A stretch of DNA of 64,000 bases from Paraglaciecola polaris LMG 21857 (GTDB taxonomy: Bacteria; Pseudomonadota; Gammaproteobacteria; Enterobacterales; Alteromonadaceae), in the NCBI RefSeq assembly GCF_000315055.1, contig NZ_BAER01000115.1:62001-126000 (forward strand). The letters are read 5' to 3'. Made by a program: the position numbers and the translations under genes. The notes under the pieces are model-generated. The model did no database searches. It had not been told where the DNA came from and worked only from the letters and a program-made list of their open reading frames with translations. The first letter of the stretch is position 1; every line of letters starts with the position of its first letter. Shown here piece after piece: positions 9,422-19,765 of this stretch.

Positions 9422-10886
9422 TTTGACAACACCTGTTTACCAAAACTTTATTCATGGGCAGTTTTTAGCGAATCAAACTGGTGAAACCTTCGAGGTTAGA
9501 AACCCAGCCACAGATGAAGTGATTTATTACGTTGAAGTGGCGGATGAGTCAATTCAAGCAGCAGCGATCGAAAGCGCTAAAGAAGGGTTTGCACTTTGGT
9601 CTGCGATGACGCCGATAGAGCGTAGCCGCATATTACTCAAAGCTGTGAATTTATTACGTGAGCGTAATGATGAACTGGCAAAAATTGAAGTACTAGATAC
9701 AGGTAAACCTTGGCAAGAAGCCGAGTGTGTTGACGTGCAAACTGGCGCAGATGTGATTGAATACTTTGCTGGGCTTGCTCCGGCTCAAGTTGGCCAACAA
9801 CAAATGGTCGGTAACGATTTTTATTATACCCGCAAAGAGCCACTTGGTATTTGCGCTGGCATTGGTGCATGGAACTATCCATTGCAAATTGCCTGTTGGA
9901 AGTCAGGCCCTGCGTTAGCGGCGGGCAACGCGCTTATTTTCAAACCATCAGAAGAAACCCCATTAGGTGCTATCAAACTTGCTGAAATATTCAGCGAAGC
10001 GGGTGTGCCAGCGGGTGTATTCAATGTGCTGCAAGGCGCTGCTGAAGTCGGTCAGTGGTTAACGCAAAGCCCTGATATTGAAAAGGTTTCTTTTACCGGC
10101 GAAGTAGGAACTGGTAAAAAAGTGGTTGCCAGTGCAGCGGGCTCTCTCAAAGATGTGACCATGGAACTGGGCGGCAAGTCACCTTTATTGGTATTTGATG
10201 ACGCTGATGTATCCCAAGCGGTCAGCGCAGCTATGTTGGGGAATTTTTACACCCAGGGCGAAGTGTGTACCAATTGCACACGCGTTTACGTACATAAATC
10301 AATTTATCAGGCCTTTATTGATGAACTGAAAAGCCGCACTGAACAAAACATTATTGCTGGCGATCCCCTTGATCCTAACGTTAATTTAGGCGCACTTATT
10401 TCAAAGAATCACCAAGATTTGGTGATGGGTTACATAGACAAAGGCATTGCTGAGGGCGCGACAGTATTAACCGGCGGTACAGTATTGAAACCTGCGACTG
10501 CTCCCAACGGATATTTTGTCGCACCCACAGTATTTATCGATTGCAGCGATGATATGACTATCGTGAAAGAAGAAATCTTTGGGCCGGTTATGTGCGTGCT
10601 GGTATTTGACGATGAAGATGATGTTATTCACCGTGCAAACGACACCCATTTAGGCTTAGCTGCGGGCGTGTTTACTAAAGATATTCAGCGTGCTCACCGG
10701 GTGATCCATCGTCTACAAGCCGGGATTTGCTGGATAAACAGTTACGGTAACTCACCCGCCGAAATGCCAGTAGGGGGTTACAAGCAATCTGGTATTGGCC
10801 GTGAAAACGGTATTGAGACCTTGGATCACTACACACAAACCAAGTCGGTTTATGTGGGTATGAGTAACATAGAGAGCCCGTTTTAA
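9411..10886 (+). CDS. betB: Betaine aldehyde dehydrogenase
   Basis: The 491-aa NAD(P)-dependent aldehyde dehydrogenase oxidises betaine aldehyde to the osmoprotectant glycine betaine. The catalytic cysteine is C286 (EVCTNCTRV) and the general base E252 (MELGGKSP), at the same positions as in Escherichia coli BetB. The cofactor and structural motifs [14 protein letters not shown] and [11 protein letters not shown] are intact. A second cysteine follows the catalytic one (CTNC), where the E. coli enzyme has glycine. It overlaps betI upstream and betA downstream (TAATG), forming a tight betIBA operon in the cytoplasm. Confidence 0.97.
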   Translation: MERNLTTPVYQNFIHGQFLANQTGETFEVRNPATDEVIYYVEVADESIQAAAIESAKEGFALWSAMTPIERSRILLKAVNLLRERNDELAKIEVLDTGKPWQEAECVDVQTGADVIEYFAGLAPAQVGQQQMVGNDFYYTRKEPLGICAGIGAWNYPLQIACWKSGPALAAGNALIFKPSEETPLGAIKLAEIFSEAGVPAGVFNVLQGAAEVGQWLTQSPDIEKVSFTGEVGTGKKVVASAAGSLKDVTMELGGKSPLLVFDDADVSQAVSAAMLGNFYTQGEVCTNCTRVYVHKSIYQAFIDELKSRTEQNIIAGDPLDPNVNLGALISKNHQDLVMGYIDKGIAEGATVLTGGTVLKPATAPNGYFVAPTVFIDCSDDMTIVKEEIFGPVMCVLVFDDEDDVIHRANDTHLGLAAGVFTKDIQRAHRVIHRLQAGICWINSYGNSPAEMPVGGYKQSGIGRENGIETLDHYTQTKSVYVGMSNIESPF

Positions 10887-12556
10887 TGACGGGACTTACA
10901 TATGATTACATCATAGTCGGTGCTGGCTCTGCGGGTTGTGTGTTAGCTAATCGGCTATCAGAAAACCCAGATAAGCGGGTTTTACTGTTAGAAACCGGCG
11001 GTAGCGATAACAACATTTTCATTAAAATGCCCACGGCGTTATCGATCCCCATGAACAGCGATAAATACGCGTGGCAGTTTCATACTGAATCAGAACCCTA
11101 TTTGGATAATCGCAAAATGCATTGCCCACGAGGCAAGGTGTTAGGCGGCTCCTCCTCAATTAATGGCATGGTGTACGTACGTGGTCACGCCAAAGATTTT
11201 GACGAGTGGCAAGAGCACGGTGCACAGGGCTGGGATTATCAGTCGTGTTTACCTTATTTTCAAAAAGCCGAGTCATTCTATTTAGGCAAAGATGACTATC
11301 GTGGTGATAGTGGTCCCCTTGGTGTGAATAACGGCAATGAAATGGCCAATCCCCTTTATAAAGCCTTTATCGAAGCCGGTCAGCAGGCTGGCTATGCTGC
11401 CACAGATGATTACAACGCTGCTCAGCAAGAGGGTTTTGGCCCGATGCACATGACGGTAAAAGACGGCGTACGTAGCTCGGCTAGTCGTGAGTATCTTGAC
11501 CCGGTTAAGTCGCGTAAAAACTTGACGATCGTGACTGGTGCGCTGGCAGAAAAAGTATTGCTTGAGGGTAAACAAGCTGTTGGGCTTGTATACAGCGTTA
11601 ATGGCAAAAAACAGAGCGCCAAAGCAAGTAAAGAAGTGATTTTAAGCGCAGGGTCGATTGGCTCACCGCATTTGTTACAGCTTTCAGGTATCGGCGACAG
11701 TGAGACGCTAAAAGCTGCAGGGGTGGACGTTAAACACCATTTACCTGGGGTAGGGCAGAACTTACAGGATCACTTAGAGTTTTATTTTCAGTACAAGTGT
11801 AAGCAGCCTATTACCTTAAACGGCAAGCTGGGCTTGATTTCTAAAGGCTTGATTGGCGCCCGTTGGTTATTCACTCGCAAGGGGCTTGGGGCAAGTAATC
11901 ATTTCGAATCTTGTGCCTTTATTCGCTCTAAACCTGGGGTGCAATGGCCTGATATTCAGTATCATTTTTTACCCGCTGCCATGCGTTATGACGGCAGAAG
12001 TGCGTTTGCTGGCCATGGCTTTCAAGTGCATGTTGGGCATAACAAACCAAAGAGTCGCGGTGCGGTGACGATCCAATCTGCGGACCCGGCCGTGGCGCCA
12101 AAAATTCAATTTAATTATCTGCAACACCAAGATGATATTGAAGGGTTCAGAGCTTGTGTGCGTTTAACCCGCGAAATTATCGAGCAAAGTGCATTTGATG
12201 CCTATCGAGATGATGAAATTCAGCCAGGCAAGCACATTCAAACTGACGAAGAAATTGACGCTTTTGTGCGCCAAGCTACCGAGAGTGCTTACCATCCGTC
12301 GTGTTCATGCAAAATGGGTGAAGACGCTATGGCAGTGGTGAATTCAAATACTCAAGTACATGGTATTGCGGGGCTACGTGTGGTGGATTCATCCATTTTC
12401 CCCACTGTGCCTAATGGTAACTTGAATGCGCCCACTATTATGGTGGCAGAAAAAGCCGCGGACATAATTTTGGGTAAACCAGCGCTTAGCCAAGCACGGG
12501 TAGGTGTTGCAATTCCAGGTGAGTGGCAAACAGTACAACGTAGTTCGACGATTTAA
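10886..12556 (+). CDS. betA: Choline dehydrogenase
   Basis: This 556-aa GMC-family flavoprotein, the same length as E. coli BetA, oxidises choline to betaine aldehyde and passes electrons to the respiratory chain at the inner membrane. The FAD-binding glycine motif VGAGSAG lies at residues 11-17, the GMC signature [14 protein letters not shown] near 90-105, and the catalytic histidine at about H470 ([10 protein letters not shown]). The C-terminal [18 protein letters not shown] segment is complete. The start codon shares one base with the betB stop. An imperfect AT-rich hairpin (12572-12598) follows in the gap before the transporter gene and might attenuate read-through. Confidence 0.97.
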   Translation: MTGLTYDYIIVGAGSAGCVLANRLSENPDKRVLLLETGGSDNNIFIKMPTALSIPMNSDKYAWQFHTESEPYLDNRKMHCPRGKVLGGSSSINGMVYVRGHAKDFDEWQEHGAQGWDYQSCLPYFQKAESFYLGKDDYRGDSGPLGVNNGNEMANPLYKAFIEAGQQAGYAATDDYNAAQQEGFGPMHMTVKDGVRSSASREYLDPVKSRKNLTIVTGALAEKVLLEGKQAVGLVYSVNGKKQSAKASKEVILSAGSIGSPHLLQLSGIGDSETLKAAGVDVKHHLPGVGQNLQDHLEFYFQYKCKQPITLNGKLGLISKGLIGARWLFTRKGLGASNHFESCAFIRSKPGVQWPDIQYHFLPAAMRYDGRSAFAGHGFQVHVGHNKPKSRGAVTIQSADPAVAPKIQFNYLQHQDDIEGFRACVRLTREIIEQSAFDAYRDDEIQPGKHIQTDEEIDAFVRQATESAYHPSCSCKMGEDAMAVVNSNTQVHGIAGLRVVDSSIFPTVPNGNLNAPTIMVAEKAADIILGKPALSQARVGVAIPGEWQTVQRSSTI

Positions 12557-12660
12557 TCCGGCCACCTGAAGCGCAGTAAAAAGGAATTTTTTGCTGCGTT
12601 ATGCGAGTCTAAAAACAGGAAGAATGATGAAGCATTATCGCTTATTTTTGGGAGGCAATT

Positions 12661-13878
12661 ATGACCTTATGGCTTAACGCAGGGATCATTTTCACCCTAT
12701 TAGCCATTGTGGTTATTTTGATTAAGTGGGGAAATGTCGTTTGTATCGGTGTCACGCCGGTCAGGCTTTTCACCTTTATTGCCATTTTATTTACCTCAGG
12801 CTTAGACGTTGGCTTGATCATGTTCCCGCTCACTGAATTTGCTGGCTATGAGAACATAAAGGCCAATCCGGAATACGCCTTTACTAATCCAATGGCCATA
12901 GAATTTGGTTATTGGGGATTTCTCATTTGGGGATTCTACTTCCTTACCTGTTTTTACTTCTGCGTCGTTGAACCCAAGGTTAAGTTTTTTGAGATCCCCT
13001 TGGTTAAGTTTATTAATAATGTCGTGATTATTGGTACCTGTGCCTTCACTGCCTTTCTGTTGTTGTCTAATTTACCTTGGTATTTACCGGCTATTGGTGA
13101 TGGCGAATCGATTATTCCTACCTTCTATTTCATCGTATTTGCGGCAATTTGTTTTTCGGTGTACTCCAGTACTGACATCAAATATGTACGCTTGCTGAGT
13201 ATTTCGACCACCTGGTTATTTATCGCCTTAATCGCCTTAATGTGGGCCGGTGCATTCTTGGGTAGCGATAGCCACGTTGCCGCGTTTACCCATAACCTCG
13301 AAATGATAGGTAGCTACTTCGGTAACCTAGACGATTTTGTATTGCCCTTGAACAAGTATCACGAGTTTTATTTATTTTGGTGGTTCGCGTGGAGCATCAT
13401 GATTGGCCAGTTCACCTCACGCTTTGTGGGTGGTTTAAAAACATATCAGGTGCTAGGCGCTATGTTGATTTTCCCGTCAATCCCTATCGCCGTTTGGTTT
13501 AGCGTTATTTACCAATATCACGAAGCGGGCATAGCTACCGCAGGTCTGAAAAACTTTGCCATGGCATTCGTGGGCGTTGTATTTGTGATCAATTCACTTG
13601 ATTCACTTATTCGCTTATACACAGATAATTTGAATATGACCGTTAAACGTTTAGGAAAATTTAAATATATCGTACTCAATGTTGTCACGCTTTCACTACT
13701 GACACTGCTGTTTAAATTAGAGTTTTTGCAAATTCAATGGGTAGGGGCGTTAGTGATTGGCTTGTTCTTTAGTTGCGCGATTTTCATCGCCTATAGCAAG
13801 CCCAAAACAGTCAATAATATCGATAGCTCACCCAAAGACAACGAGATCGATTTTACTAAAATAGATTCAGCAAATTAA
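12661..13878 (+). CDS. Divergent BCCT-like transporter, probable choline importer
   Basis: The 405-aa membrane protein has about 11 predicted membrane segments. It resembles the betaine/choline/carnitine transporter fold: an early LFTSGLDVGLIMFPLTEF segment aligns by eye with the glycine-rich third helix of BCCT proteins, and FWWFAWSIMIGQFTSRF with the conserved tryptophan-rich helix (WW..W...G.F..R). It is about 100 residues or more shorter than typical BCCT proteins (about 500-680 aa), lacks their long C-terminal tail, and its glycine motif is altered. A strong ribosome binding site (GGGAGG) precedes the ATG. Its position 104 bases behind betA supports choline or a choline derivative as substrate; this is inference. 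Confidence 0.7.
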   Translation: MTLWLNAGIIFTLLAIVVILIKWGNVVCIGVTPVRLFTFIAILFTSGLDVGLIMFPLTEFAGYENIKANPEYAFTNPMAIEFGYWGFLIWGFYFLTCFYFCVVEPKVKFFEIPLVKFINNVVIIGTCAFTAFLLLSNLPWYLPAIGDGESIIPTFYFIVFAAICFSVYSSTDIKYVRLLSISTTWLFIALIALMWAGAFLGSDSHVAAFTHNLEMIGSYFGNLDDFVLPLNKYHEFYLFWWFAWSIMIGQFTSRFVGGLKTYQVLGAMLIFPSIPIAVWFSVIYQYHEAGIATAGLKNFAMAFVGVVFVINSLDSLIRLYTDNLNMTVKRLGKFKYIVLNVVTLSLLTLLFKLEFLQIQWVGALVIGLFFSCAIFIAYSKPKTVNNIDSSPKDNEIDFTKIDSAN

Positions 13879-13942
13879 AAATTTAAAGGAATTAACCATC
13901 AAAACACACAATTTAAACACAACACACAAAACAGGATTTTTT

Positions 13943-16312
13943 ATGAATACTTATGTGCCAAAGAAGCAAAGCTTACTTGCTTTGTCTGTGCTTTCCGCCA
14001 TGTCTATGACGTCGCTGTCTGCCTTTGCTCAAGAAGCAGACACAGCAGCTAAAGCTAAAAAACAACAAGAAGATGTCGAGTCTATCGTGGTCACTGGGCG
14101 TAACGTTTCTTACGCAAACAGTGCTGCTTCTGAAGAAATGAAAAAACAGCAAACACCAATGACGAGCGTATTGGCATTGGTTGATAACTTGCCTGGCGTA
14201 TTGGTCACTGAGGGTGACCCGTTTGGCTCTGATGAATGGTCTACCAGCATTTCAATTCGTGGTTTTCAGTTGAACCTAGAGTCTCAGCAGATTGGTATGA
14301 CAGTTGACGGGATTTCAAATGGTAACTCTAACTACGGTGGTGGTACCAAAGCTAGCCGTTATATTGATACCGAAAACTTGCGTGGCGTAGAAGTGTCTCA
14401 GGGTACGGCAGATATCAGCTCTCGTTCAAACGAAGCGCTGGGTGGAACCATGGATTTCACCACTATTTTACCTGCGTTAGATGAAAAACTAACGGTCAGC
14501 ACCACGCTTGCTGAACACAACGCACGCAAATTCTACGTTCGTTACGATACGGGCGAAATCGCGCAAGACACATTTGCCTGGATGTCTTTATCAAGCCAGC
14601 AAAACGATGACTACATGGACGGTTCGATTACCAACAAACGTGATCACGCTGAAGGTAAAATCATCAGTACCATTGGTGAAGTCGATCTTACGGCTTACGT
14701 GAGCTACGACGATGCTGAAGAGTATACTTATCAACGCATTTACGGTTTAGCCCAGTACGCGCAAAACTCAGAATGGGATGGCTTGACTGAAGATTGGTCT
14801 GGTGTGCCATACCAAGACCAAGTGTTCCGTGAAGGTTGGGTTACAGAGCGTGAGAACTTTTTTACTTATCTAAAAGCTGACTTTGCCGTGGGCAGCGTTG
14901 ATTTCAGTACTAACGTTTACTATCACGAAAACGAAGGTGCAGGTAAGTGGATCCCCTATTACATTGCAGATGTGACTGATGACGGCGTGGGTAACCCTAA
15001 TTCTGAGTTAGACTCATCTACCACCGCGTTTGGTGGTGCATCTCAGGGCTTAATTTATTTTACTAATCGCGCTGGCGAAACGTTATCGCCAATCGATGGT
15101 TGTGCAAGTTCAATCGGCTTCCCTTATGGCGGTGGCGGTGCTGAAATTGACCCAGGTTGTTACGAGCAAGGGGCTATTCCAGTAAGCTCAAACCGTCACA
15201 CCCATTATGATAAAAAGCGTATTGGCATAAACGGTGACTTTACTTGGCATACCAGTATTTCTGATATGGACAACGTATTGCGTGGTGGTTTCTGGTATGA
15301 AGATTACCAACGTGACGAGTATCGTGATTGGCATAAAACCATCGATGCCGCCACTAGCGCTCGCTATGACAACACCCCGTATTGGGTGCAGTACGACCGT
15401 GAATTCCCAGTAGAAACCTTGATGTATTACATTGAAGATGAACTTGATGCCGGTTTTGCGAAATTCCGTTTAGGTGCCAAACAGTTCAATGTTGACGTAT
15501 CTAAAGATGATCAGTTCGTACCAGAGAATGATTTGGATGTCTCATCTGATTCAGACGTACTTATTTCAGCTGGCTTCGTTGCACCATTACCGCTTAACGG
15601 CTTAGAAGTATTCGGTGGCTATGCTGAGAACTTTGCAGCAGTTAAAGATGCGGTATTAGAACGTGATGATGCTGATGTAAGCACGGTTGAACCTGAAACT
15701 GCAGATAACATTGATTTTGGTTTACGTTATTCAACGCCTGGTTTTAATGCAAGCTTGACCTATTACAACATCAAGTTTGAAAACCGCATTACGTTCATCA
15801 GCAATGAAGATGTCAATGGTATCGATTTCTTAGAATCTGCTGCGGGTGGCTTCTTGAACGACGGTGGTATTGAATCTGACGGTATCGAAGCATCAATCGA
15901 TTACAAGATTAATGATAACTTTGGTGTGTATGTTTCATATACCAAGAATGAATCGACTTACACTGATGATGACCAAGATATTCGCGGCAAAACCGTTATC
16001 GGTAGCCCTGAAGATATGGCCGTTATTAGCTTCGATTATGCTAAAAATGACTTCTATGCAGGTTTCAGTACCAAATACGTGGGTGAGCGTTTCTTAGACC
16101 AAGCAAACACCCAAGAGGTAGATTCTTACGTAGTGAGCGATTTGTATGTGGGTAAAACGGCTTATGATATCGGTGGCAGCATCGAGAGCGTAGAGCTTAG
16201 CTTTACCGTAAACAACGTATTTGACGAAGAGTACCTTGGTTCAATTGCACCAAATGCGGGTTGGATTGGTGCACCGCGTATCGCATCCTTCAACATTAGA
16301 TTTGTAATGTAA
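13943..16312 (+). CDS. TonB-dependent outer-membrane receptor
   Basis: The 789-aa protein has a signal peptide (about 1-29, ending SAFA), a TonB-box-like SIVVTGR (about 46-52), a plug domain (about 55-175, with ISIRGFQLN and GVEVSQGTADI) and a 22-strand-type beta-barrel. The barrel ends in an aromatic-rich segment (ASFNIRFVM). Such receptors import scarce ligands across the outer membrane using TonB energy. The substrate is not evident. It sits 64 bases after the BCCT-like gene on the same strand with its own AGGA ribosome site, which suggests a role in choline-related uptake. It is followed by a rho-independent terminator. Confidence 0.9.
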   Translation: MNTYVPKKQSLLALSVLSAMSMTSLSAFAQEADTAAKAKKQQEDVESIVVTGRNVSYANSAASEEMKKQQTPMTSVLALVDNLPGVLVTEGDPFGSDEWSTSISIRGFQLNLESQQIGMTVDGISNGNSNYGGGTKASRYIDTENLRGVEVSQGTADISSRSNEALGGTMDFTTILPALDEKLTVSTTLAEHNARKFYVRYDTGEIAQDTFAWMSLSSQQNDDYMDGSITNKRDHAEGKIISTIGEVDLTAYVSYDDAEEYTYQRIYGLAQYAQNSEWDGLTEDWSGVPYQDQVFREGWVTERENFFTYLKADFAVGSVDFSTNVYYHENEGAGKWIPYYIADVTDDGVGNPNSELDSSTTAFGGASQGLIYFTNRAGETLSPIDGCASSIGFPYGGGGAEIDPGCYEQGAIPVSSNRHTHYDKKRIGINGDFTWHTSISDMDNVLRGGFWYEDYQRDEYRDWHKTIDAATSARYDNTPYWVQYDREFPVETLMYYIEDELDAGFAKFRLGAKQFNVDVSKDDQFVPENDLDVSSDSDVLISAGFVAPLPLNGLEVFGGYAENFAAVKDAVLERDDADVSTVEPETADNIDFGLRYSTPGFNASLTYYNIKFENRITFISNEDVNGIDFLESAAGGFLNDGGIESDGIEASIDYKINDNFGVYVSYTKNESTYTDDDQDIRGKTVIGSPEDMAVISFDYAKNDFYAGFSTKYVGERFLDQANTQEVDSYVVSDLYVGKTAYDIGGSIESVELSFTVNNVFDEEYLGSIAPNAGWIGAPRIASFNIRFVM

Positions 16313-16328
16313 AAGTACTGACCTTATG

Positions 16329-16364
16329 AGGCCACATTCAGTATCCCTGTTTGTGGCCTTTTTT
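16329..16364 (+). terminator. Rho-independent terminator after the TonB receptor gene
   Basis: An eight-base stem AGGCCACA/TGTGGCCT with a 15-16-base loop is followed by six T. It ends the transcription unit that begins at betI or at the transporter gene, and separates it from the PHP hydrolase gene. Confidence 0.8.
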
Positions 16365-16569
16365 ATATTTTTATTGATGAAGTGTTAATCCAGCAATGGC
16401 TTCATTACTCACACTGTCGATGTCACGACTATTCGTTTTATTTTTCGCGCATCAATACACCCTTTAAAACTGACATAAAAGGGGGGATGTTGTTATTTCG
16501 CGCCAACGTGACAAACGCAAACTTATTTAGACAAGGGCAGGCGTATTGGCCTGTCAAAGGTAAACAACC

Positions 16570-18927
16570 ATGAACGTACCCAAGCTTCACTCGTTATTCA
16601 TTCACGCCATTATGGCCGTTATTGGCCTGTCGGTTGCCACGCAAAGTATCGCTGCTGTTAGCATTGTCAAAGGCAAAACGATTATTCCCCATGGCAACGC
16701 CATATCTGATAAAGACCTGACCATTAAAAATGACAAGCTAGCGTTTTCTCTCGCCCTTGGTTCGGCGCCTCCTTGGGGGGTAGCACGTGGCTGTATTGTA
16801 GATGTTGCCAATGTAAAAACCGACGGTAGCTTAAGCCCAGATCGTGTGGCATTTGCTGATTTCATTCCGAATAACTGGTCAAGTTGGCCCAATACATACC
16901 AAACTGTCGACGTGATCAAAGACAGCGCAGACGAAGCCATTGTTAATATCACCCGAGACTTTGGGCAAGTCGTGATAAGCACTACTTATCGTTTGGCTGA
17001 GGGCTCAGACCTTATTCATGTGCAAACCACCATGACCAACCAAGGCGAAGCGATTTTAGACATGCACTCAGGTTTTACCTTGTGGCCAGATGCAGGCTAC
17101 AAATTTGCCGTGCCCGCTCAAGCGAATAAAGCCAACAAACCAAACAATGAAGCGACGAACGAGCAGAGCGCGAACTTCATAACCGATCGTTTTGTGGGTT
17201 ATGGCGCTGATTGGGCGGTCGCTTTACATGCCCCTGATATGACCGAAGTAAAAAACCAATCACGAGATCTATACACCCACCATAACTTACAAGCTGGTCA
17301 AACTGTGTCTTTTTCAGGTGATTACCAAGTGCTGGCCAGTGGCGATTTAGCGCCAGTGGTACGCGCTGAAATCGAACGTAAAAATGTTAAAGCAGGTACG
17401 CTCAGTGGTGATGTACAAACCCAAAGCGGTAAGGTGCTAGCACAGCCAGCGATTGTAGTGACAAAAGACGGCGTGCCCTACATGTGGGGCCTAGGCCAGA
17501 ATGGCCAATATCAATTTGATTTACCCGTGGGGGAATACCAAGTCTACGCCACAGGCAAAGGCTATTCTGATAGCAAAGTACATACCATCGAAATTACCGA
17601 AAATAACACGCAAACGCTCTCTTTTAACGACCTTCTTGCTCCGGGTAAGGTCAGTATTCACGTCACAGATGCAAATACCAAAGCACCGCTGGATGCAAAA
17701 ATTAAGATTGAAAAAGGCAATCAACCACTGATTGAATTTTTAGGCGCGCGTACCTTTTTCACTGAACTTGATCGCACCGGCCAGGCAACATTTCCGCTGG
17801 CACCGGGTGAGTATCAACTTAATATCTCTGCTGGGAGTGGTTTCAACGCACAGCCGGAATTGATTAACACCACAGTCAGAGCCAATAAAAGTACGGATAT
17901 TGCCAGTGCTATCACCATCAGCACCTATCCAACACAGCATGGTTGGTACGCAGGGGACTTACACCATCATGCAAACGTGCTTGAAGGCTCTACTCCCCCT
18001 GAGTATTTGGTGCGCTCGCAACTCGCCGCGGGATTAAACGTATTGTTCGTTAGCGATCACGATTCAACTAAAAACAATGCTGAAACCCAAGCATTGGCTG
18101 ATAAGCGCGGCGTGCCGTTTATTCCCTCGATTGAAGTGTCGCCGTCATGGGGACACTTCAATGCGTTCCCCATTGATGCTGGCGCACAGTTATCAGTTGA
18201 CCCAGGGGTAGATGATATTCACAGCATCATCAAAGATGTGCGCCGCATGGGCGCCACGGTTATCGCATCCAACCATCCGTACATTCCTTACGGTTACTTG
18301 AGCAGCCTAGATAAAAACACCGCCCCAGGCGGCTTTAACCCCAGCATTGACTTATTCGAGCTAAACGCAGGGGTAGATAACAAACCCACTATTGAGAAAG
18401 CCCATCAACTTTGGTCCCAAGGCTTACCTTATTACTATACCGCAGGCTCTGACACCCACGATGTATGGAACCAAACCAGCGGCTTGAACCGTATGTTTGT
18501 ATTCACAGGTAGCAAACCTGATGGGCATGTTTTCGCCCAAGCCATGAAAAACGGCCGCGCTTATGTGTCATTCGGCCCGGTGATTTATCCGCAAAATGTG
18601 ATGTTTGGCGACACAATTAAATTTGCTAAAAATCAGCCGCAATCTATAAGCTTTGATTTAGTGGCAGTCAACGGCCTCAAGTCAGTGCAGTTAATCGGTA
18701 ACGCCGAGGCTAATAACAATACTGATAGCAGCAACAATAACAAAGACCAGCAAGAGGGCAGCTCACGGATAATCAACCAACAAACATTACAAGGTCAAAG
18801 TGCCTCAATCACATTCGACGTACCACAAAGCTCAGGCTGGGTTGCGTTAGTGGTAGAGGACAGCAAAGGCCACAAAGCCTATTCCAACCCGATTTGGTTG
18901 AAAGAGGTGGATAAAAGTCAGTTTTAA
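16570..18927 (+). CDS. Exported CehA/McbA-type PHP-domain metallohydrolase
   Basis: The 785-aa protein has a signal peptide (about 1-29). Residues 30-290 form a beta-rich domain, 290-450 contain two carboxypeptidase-regulatory or Ig-like beta-sandwich modules, and about 460-700 form a PHP-type metal-dependent hydrolase. Metal-ligand motifs are DLHHHA (about 463-468), VSDHDS (about 494-499), SNHPYIPYG and GSDTHD (about 626-631). The short C-terminal part is Asn/Ser-rich and then beta-structured. CehA/McbA proteins include a carbaryl esterase; PHP proteins in general cleave phosphoesters or esters. Context after betIBA, a BCCT-like transporter and a TonB receptor suggests periplasmic hydrolysis of a choline-containing ester, but the substrate is not proven. 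Confidence 0.8.
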   Translation: MNVPKLHSLFIHAIMAVIGLSVATQSIAAVSIVKGKTIIPHGNAISDKDLTIKNDKLAFSLALGSAPPWGVARGCIVDVANVKTDGSLSPDRVAFADFIPNNWSSWPNTYQTVDVIKDSADEAIVNITRDFGQVVISTTYRLAEGSDLIHVQTTMTNQGEAILDMHSGFTLWPDAGYKFAVPAQANKANKPNNEATNEQSANFITDRFVGYGADWAVALHAPDMTEVKNQSRDLYTHHNLQAGQTVSFSGDYQVLASGDLAPVVRAEIERKNVKAGTLSGDVQTQSGKVLAQPAIVVTKDGVPYMWGLGQNGQYQFDLPVGEYQVYATGKGYSDSKVHTIEITENNTQTLSFNDLLAPGKVSIHVTDANTKAPLDAKIKIEKGNQPLIEFLGARTFFTELDRTGQATFPLAPGEYQLNISAGSGFNAQPELINTTVRANKSTDIASAITISTYPTQHGWYAGDLHHHANVLEGSTPPEYLVRSQLAAGLNVLFVSDHDSTKNNAETQALADKRGVPFIPSIEVSPSWGHFNAFPIDAGAQLSVDPGVDDIHSIIKDVRRMGATVIASNHPYIPYGYLSSLDKNTAPGGFNPSIDLFELNAGVDNKPTIEKAHQLWSQGLPYYYTAGSDTHDVWNQTSGLNRMFVFTGSKPDGHVFAQAMKNGRAYVSFGPVIYPQNVMFGDTIKFAKNQPQSISFDLVAVNGLKSVQLIGNAEANNNTDSSNNNKDQQEGSSRIINQQTLQGQSASITFDVPQSSGWVALVVEDSKGHKAYSNPIWLKEVDKSQF

Positions 18928-19038
18928 CAGAAGTAATAAACTACACGGCTGTGTGTATAAAGAACATGCATGTTAATTGTGTTTTGTGGCAACTATTCAG
19001 GTGATAAGTGACCTGTAAAATTAATTGCCCTACAAACA

Positions 19039-19070
19039 AAAAGGGCTCTTCATTTCTGAAGAGCCCTTTT
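19039..19070. terminator. Bidirectional rho-independent terminator
   Basis: The near-perfect hairpin AAGGGCTCTTC-atttct-GAAGAGCCCTT has A-rich sequence on the left and T on the right. It can end the PHP hydrolase transcript on the plus strand and the tmRNA transcript on the minus strand, whose CCA end lies ten bases away. Confidence 0.85.
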
Positions 19071-19079
19071 ATAACGATT

Positions 19080-19436
19080 TGGTGGAGCTGGCGGGAGTTG
19101 AACCCGCGTCCAAAAAACGTTAACCGTCGGTACTACATGCTTATTCTGTCTTTTATTTAACTAATTCGAACTCCGGCAGACAGGATTTCTCATAGCGGGC
19201 CTAATACTATTTCGCGGTTCACCCTTAGACAAGGTTCCCTCGCTATCCTGCTGGGATGACCTTCCGAACCTCTACTAGCAGAAAGAGTATGAGTGGAAGG
19301 GCACTGCCGGTTATTAAGCGGCTAGTGCGTAGTTTTCGTCGTTTGCGACTATTTAAATGCGGCTTTTATAGAGGCAAACCGCTCCTCTGCATGCACCTAA
19401 AGCCTCAAGAATCTTGTCGAATCCAATATCAGCCCC
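19080..19436 (-). ncRNA. ssrA: Transfer-messenger RNA (tmRNA)
   Basis: The 357-base one-piece tmRNA rescues stalled ribosomes. The 5' end starts GGGGCTGAT and contains GGATTCGAC. The 3' end has the T-arm GGGTTCAACTCCCGCC and an encoded CCA, and pairs with the 5' end as an alanine tRNA-like acceptor (GGGGCU/AGCUCC with a wobble). The tag reading frame (19314-19346) encodes ANDENYALAA and a stop followed by a second TAA. A -10-like TACAAT lies about 36 bases upstream on the minus strand. The gene lies beside smpB, whose product is its obligate partner. Confidence 0.97.
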
Positions 19437-19765
19437 AAAAGTGTGTTGGTTGCAAACTACCAACGCCGAGTATTGTAACACAAGCGTTGGGGAAATCACT
19501 AATATGGACAGGGATTTCCACGAATAGTTCGCTCGTTCTCGTTACTTGATTAAAGAATATACAGACATAAATGGCGGATTCTGCCCAGTTTGCTTAATTA
19601 ACCTATTTCGTCGGGTAAATAGTTAATTCCCATTAGGCACCTGTTGATTATTTGGCGTTGGTTAATAGCTAAATTTAGCCAATGAAGTAGGGGAAAGCCT
19701 TCGGCCAATGGGGCAAAAAATAAAAGGCGCTAAGGCGCCTTTTATTATTAGTTAAAACATTTAGC
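19437..19765. other. Spacer between ssrA and smpB
   Basis: About 330 bases with no gene. It holds the ssrA promoter region (a TACAAT -10-like box at 19472-19477 on the minus strand, no good -35), an inverted repeat GTTGGT/ACCAAC next to the tmRNA 5' end that could act in precursor processing, and the smpB terminator at its right end. Confidence 0.5.
19722..19743 (-). terminator. Rho-independent terminator of smpB
   Basis: The stem AAAAGGCGC/GCGCCTTTT with a four-base loop is followed on the minus strand by a T run (A run at 19715-19720). It lies 22 bases after the smpB stop. Confidence 0.85.

Noticed and set aside
19256-19549. 97-residue frame on the plus strand
   Set aside because: It is antisense to the tmRNA gene and has no ribosome site.
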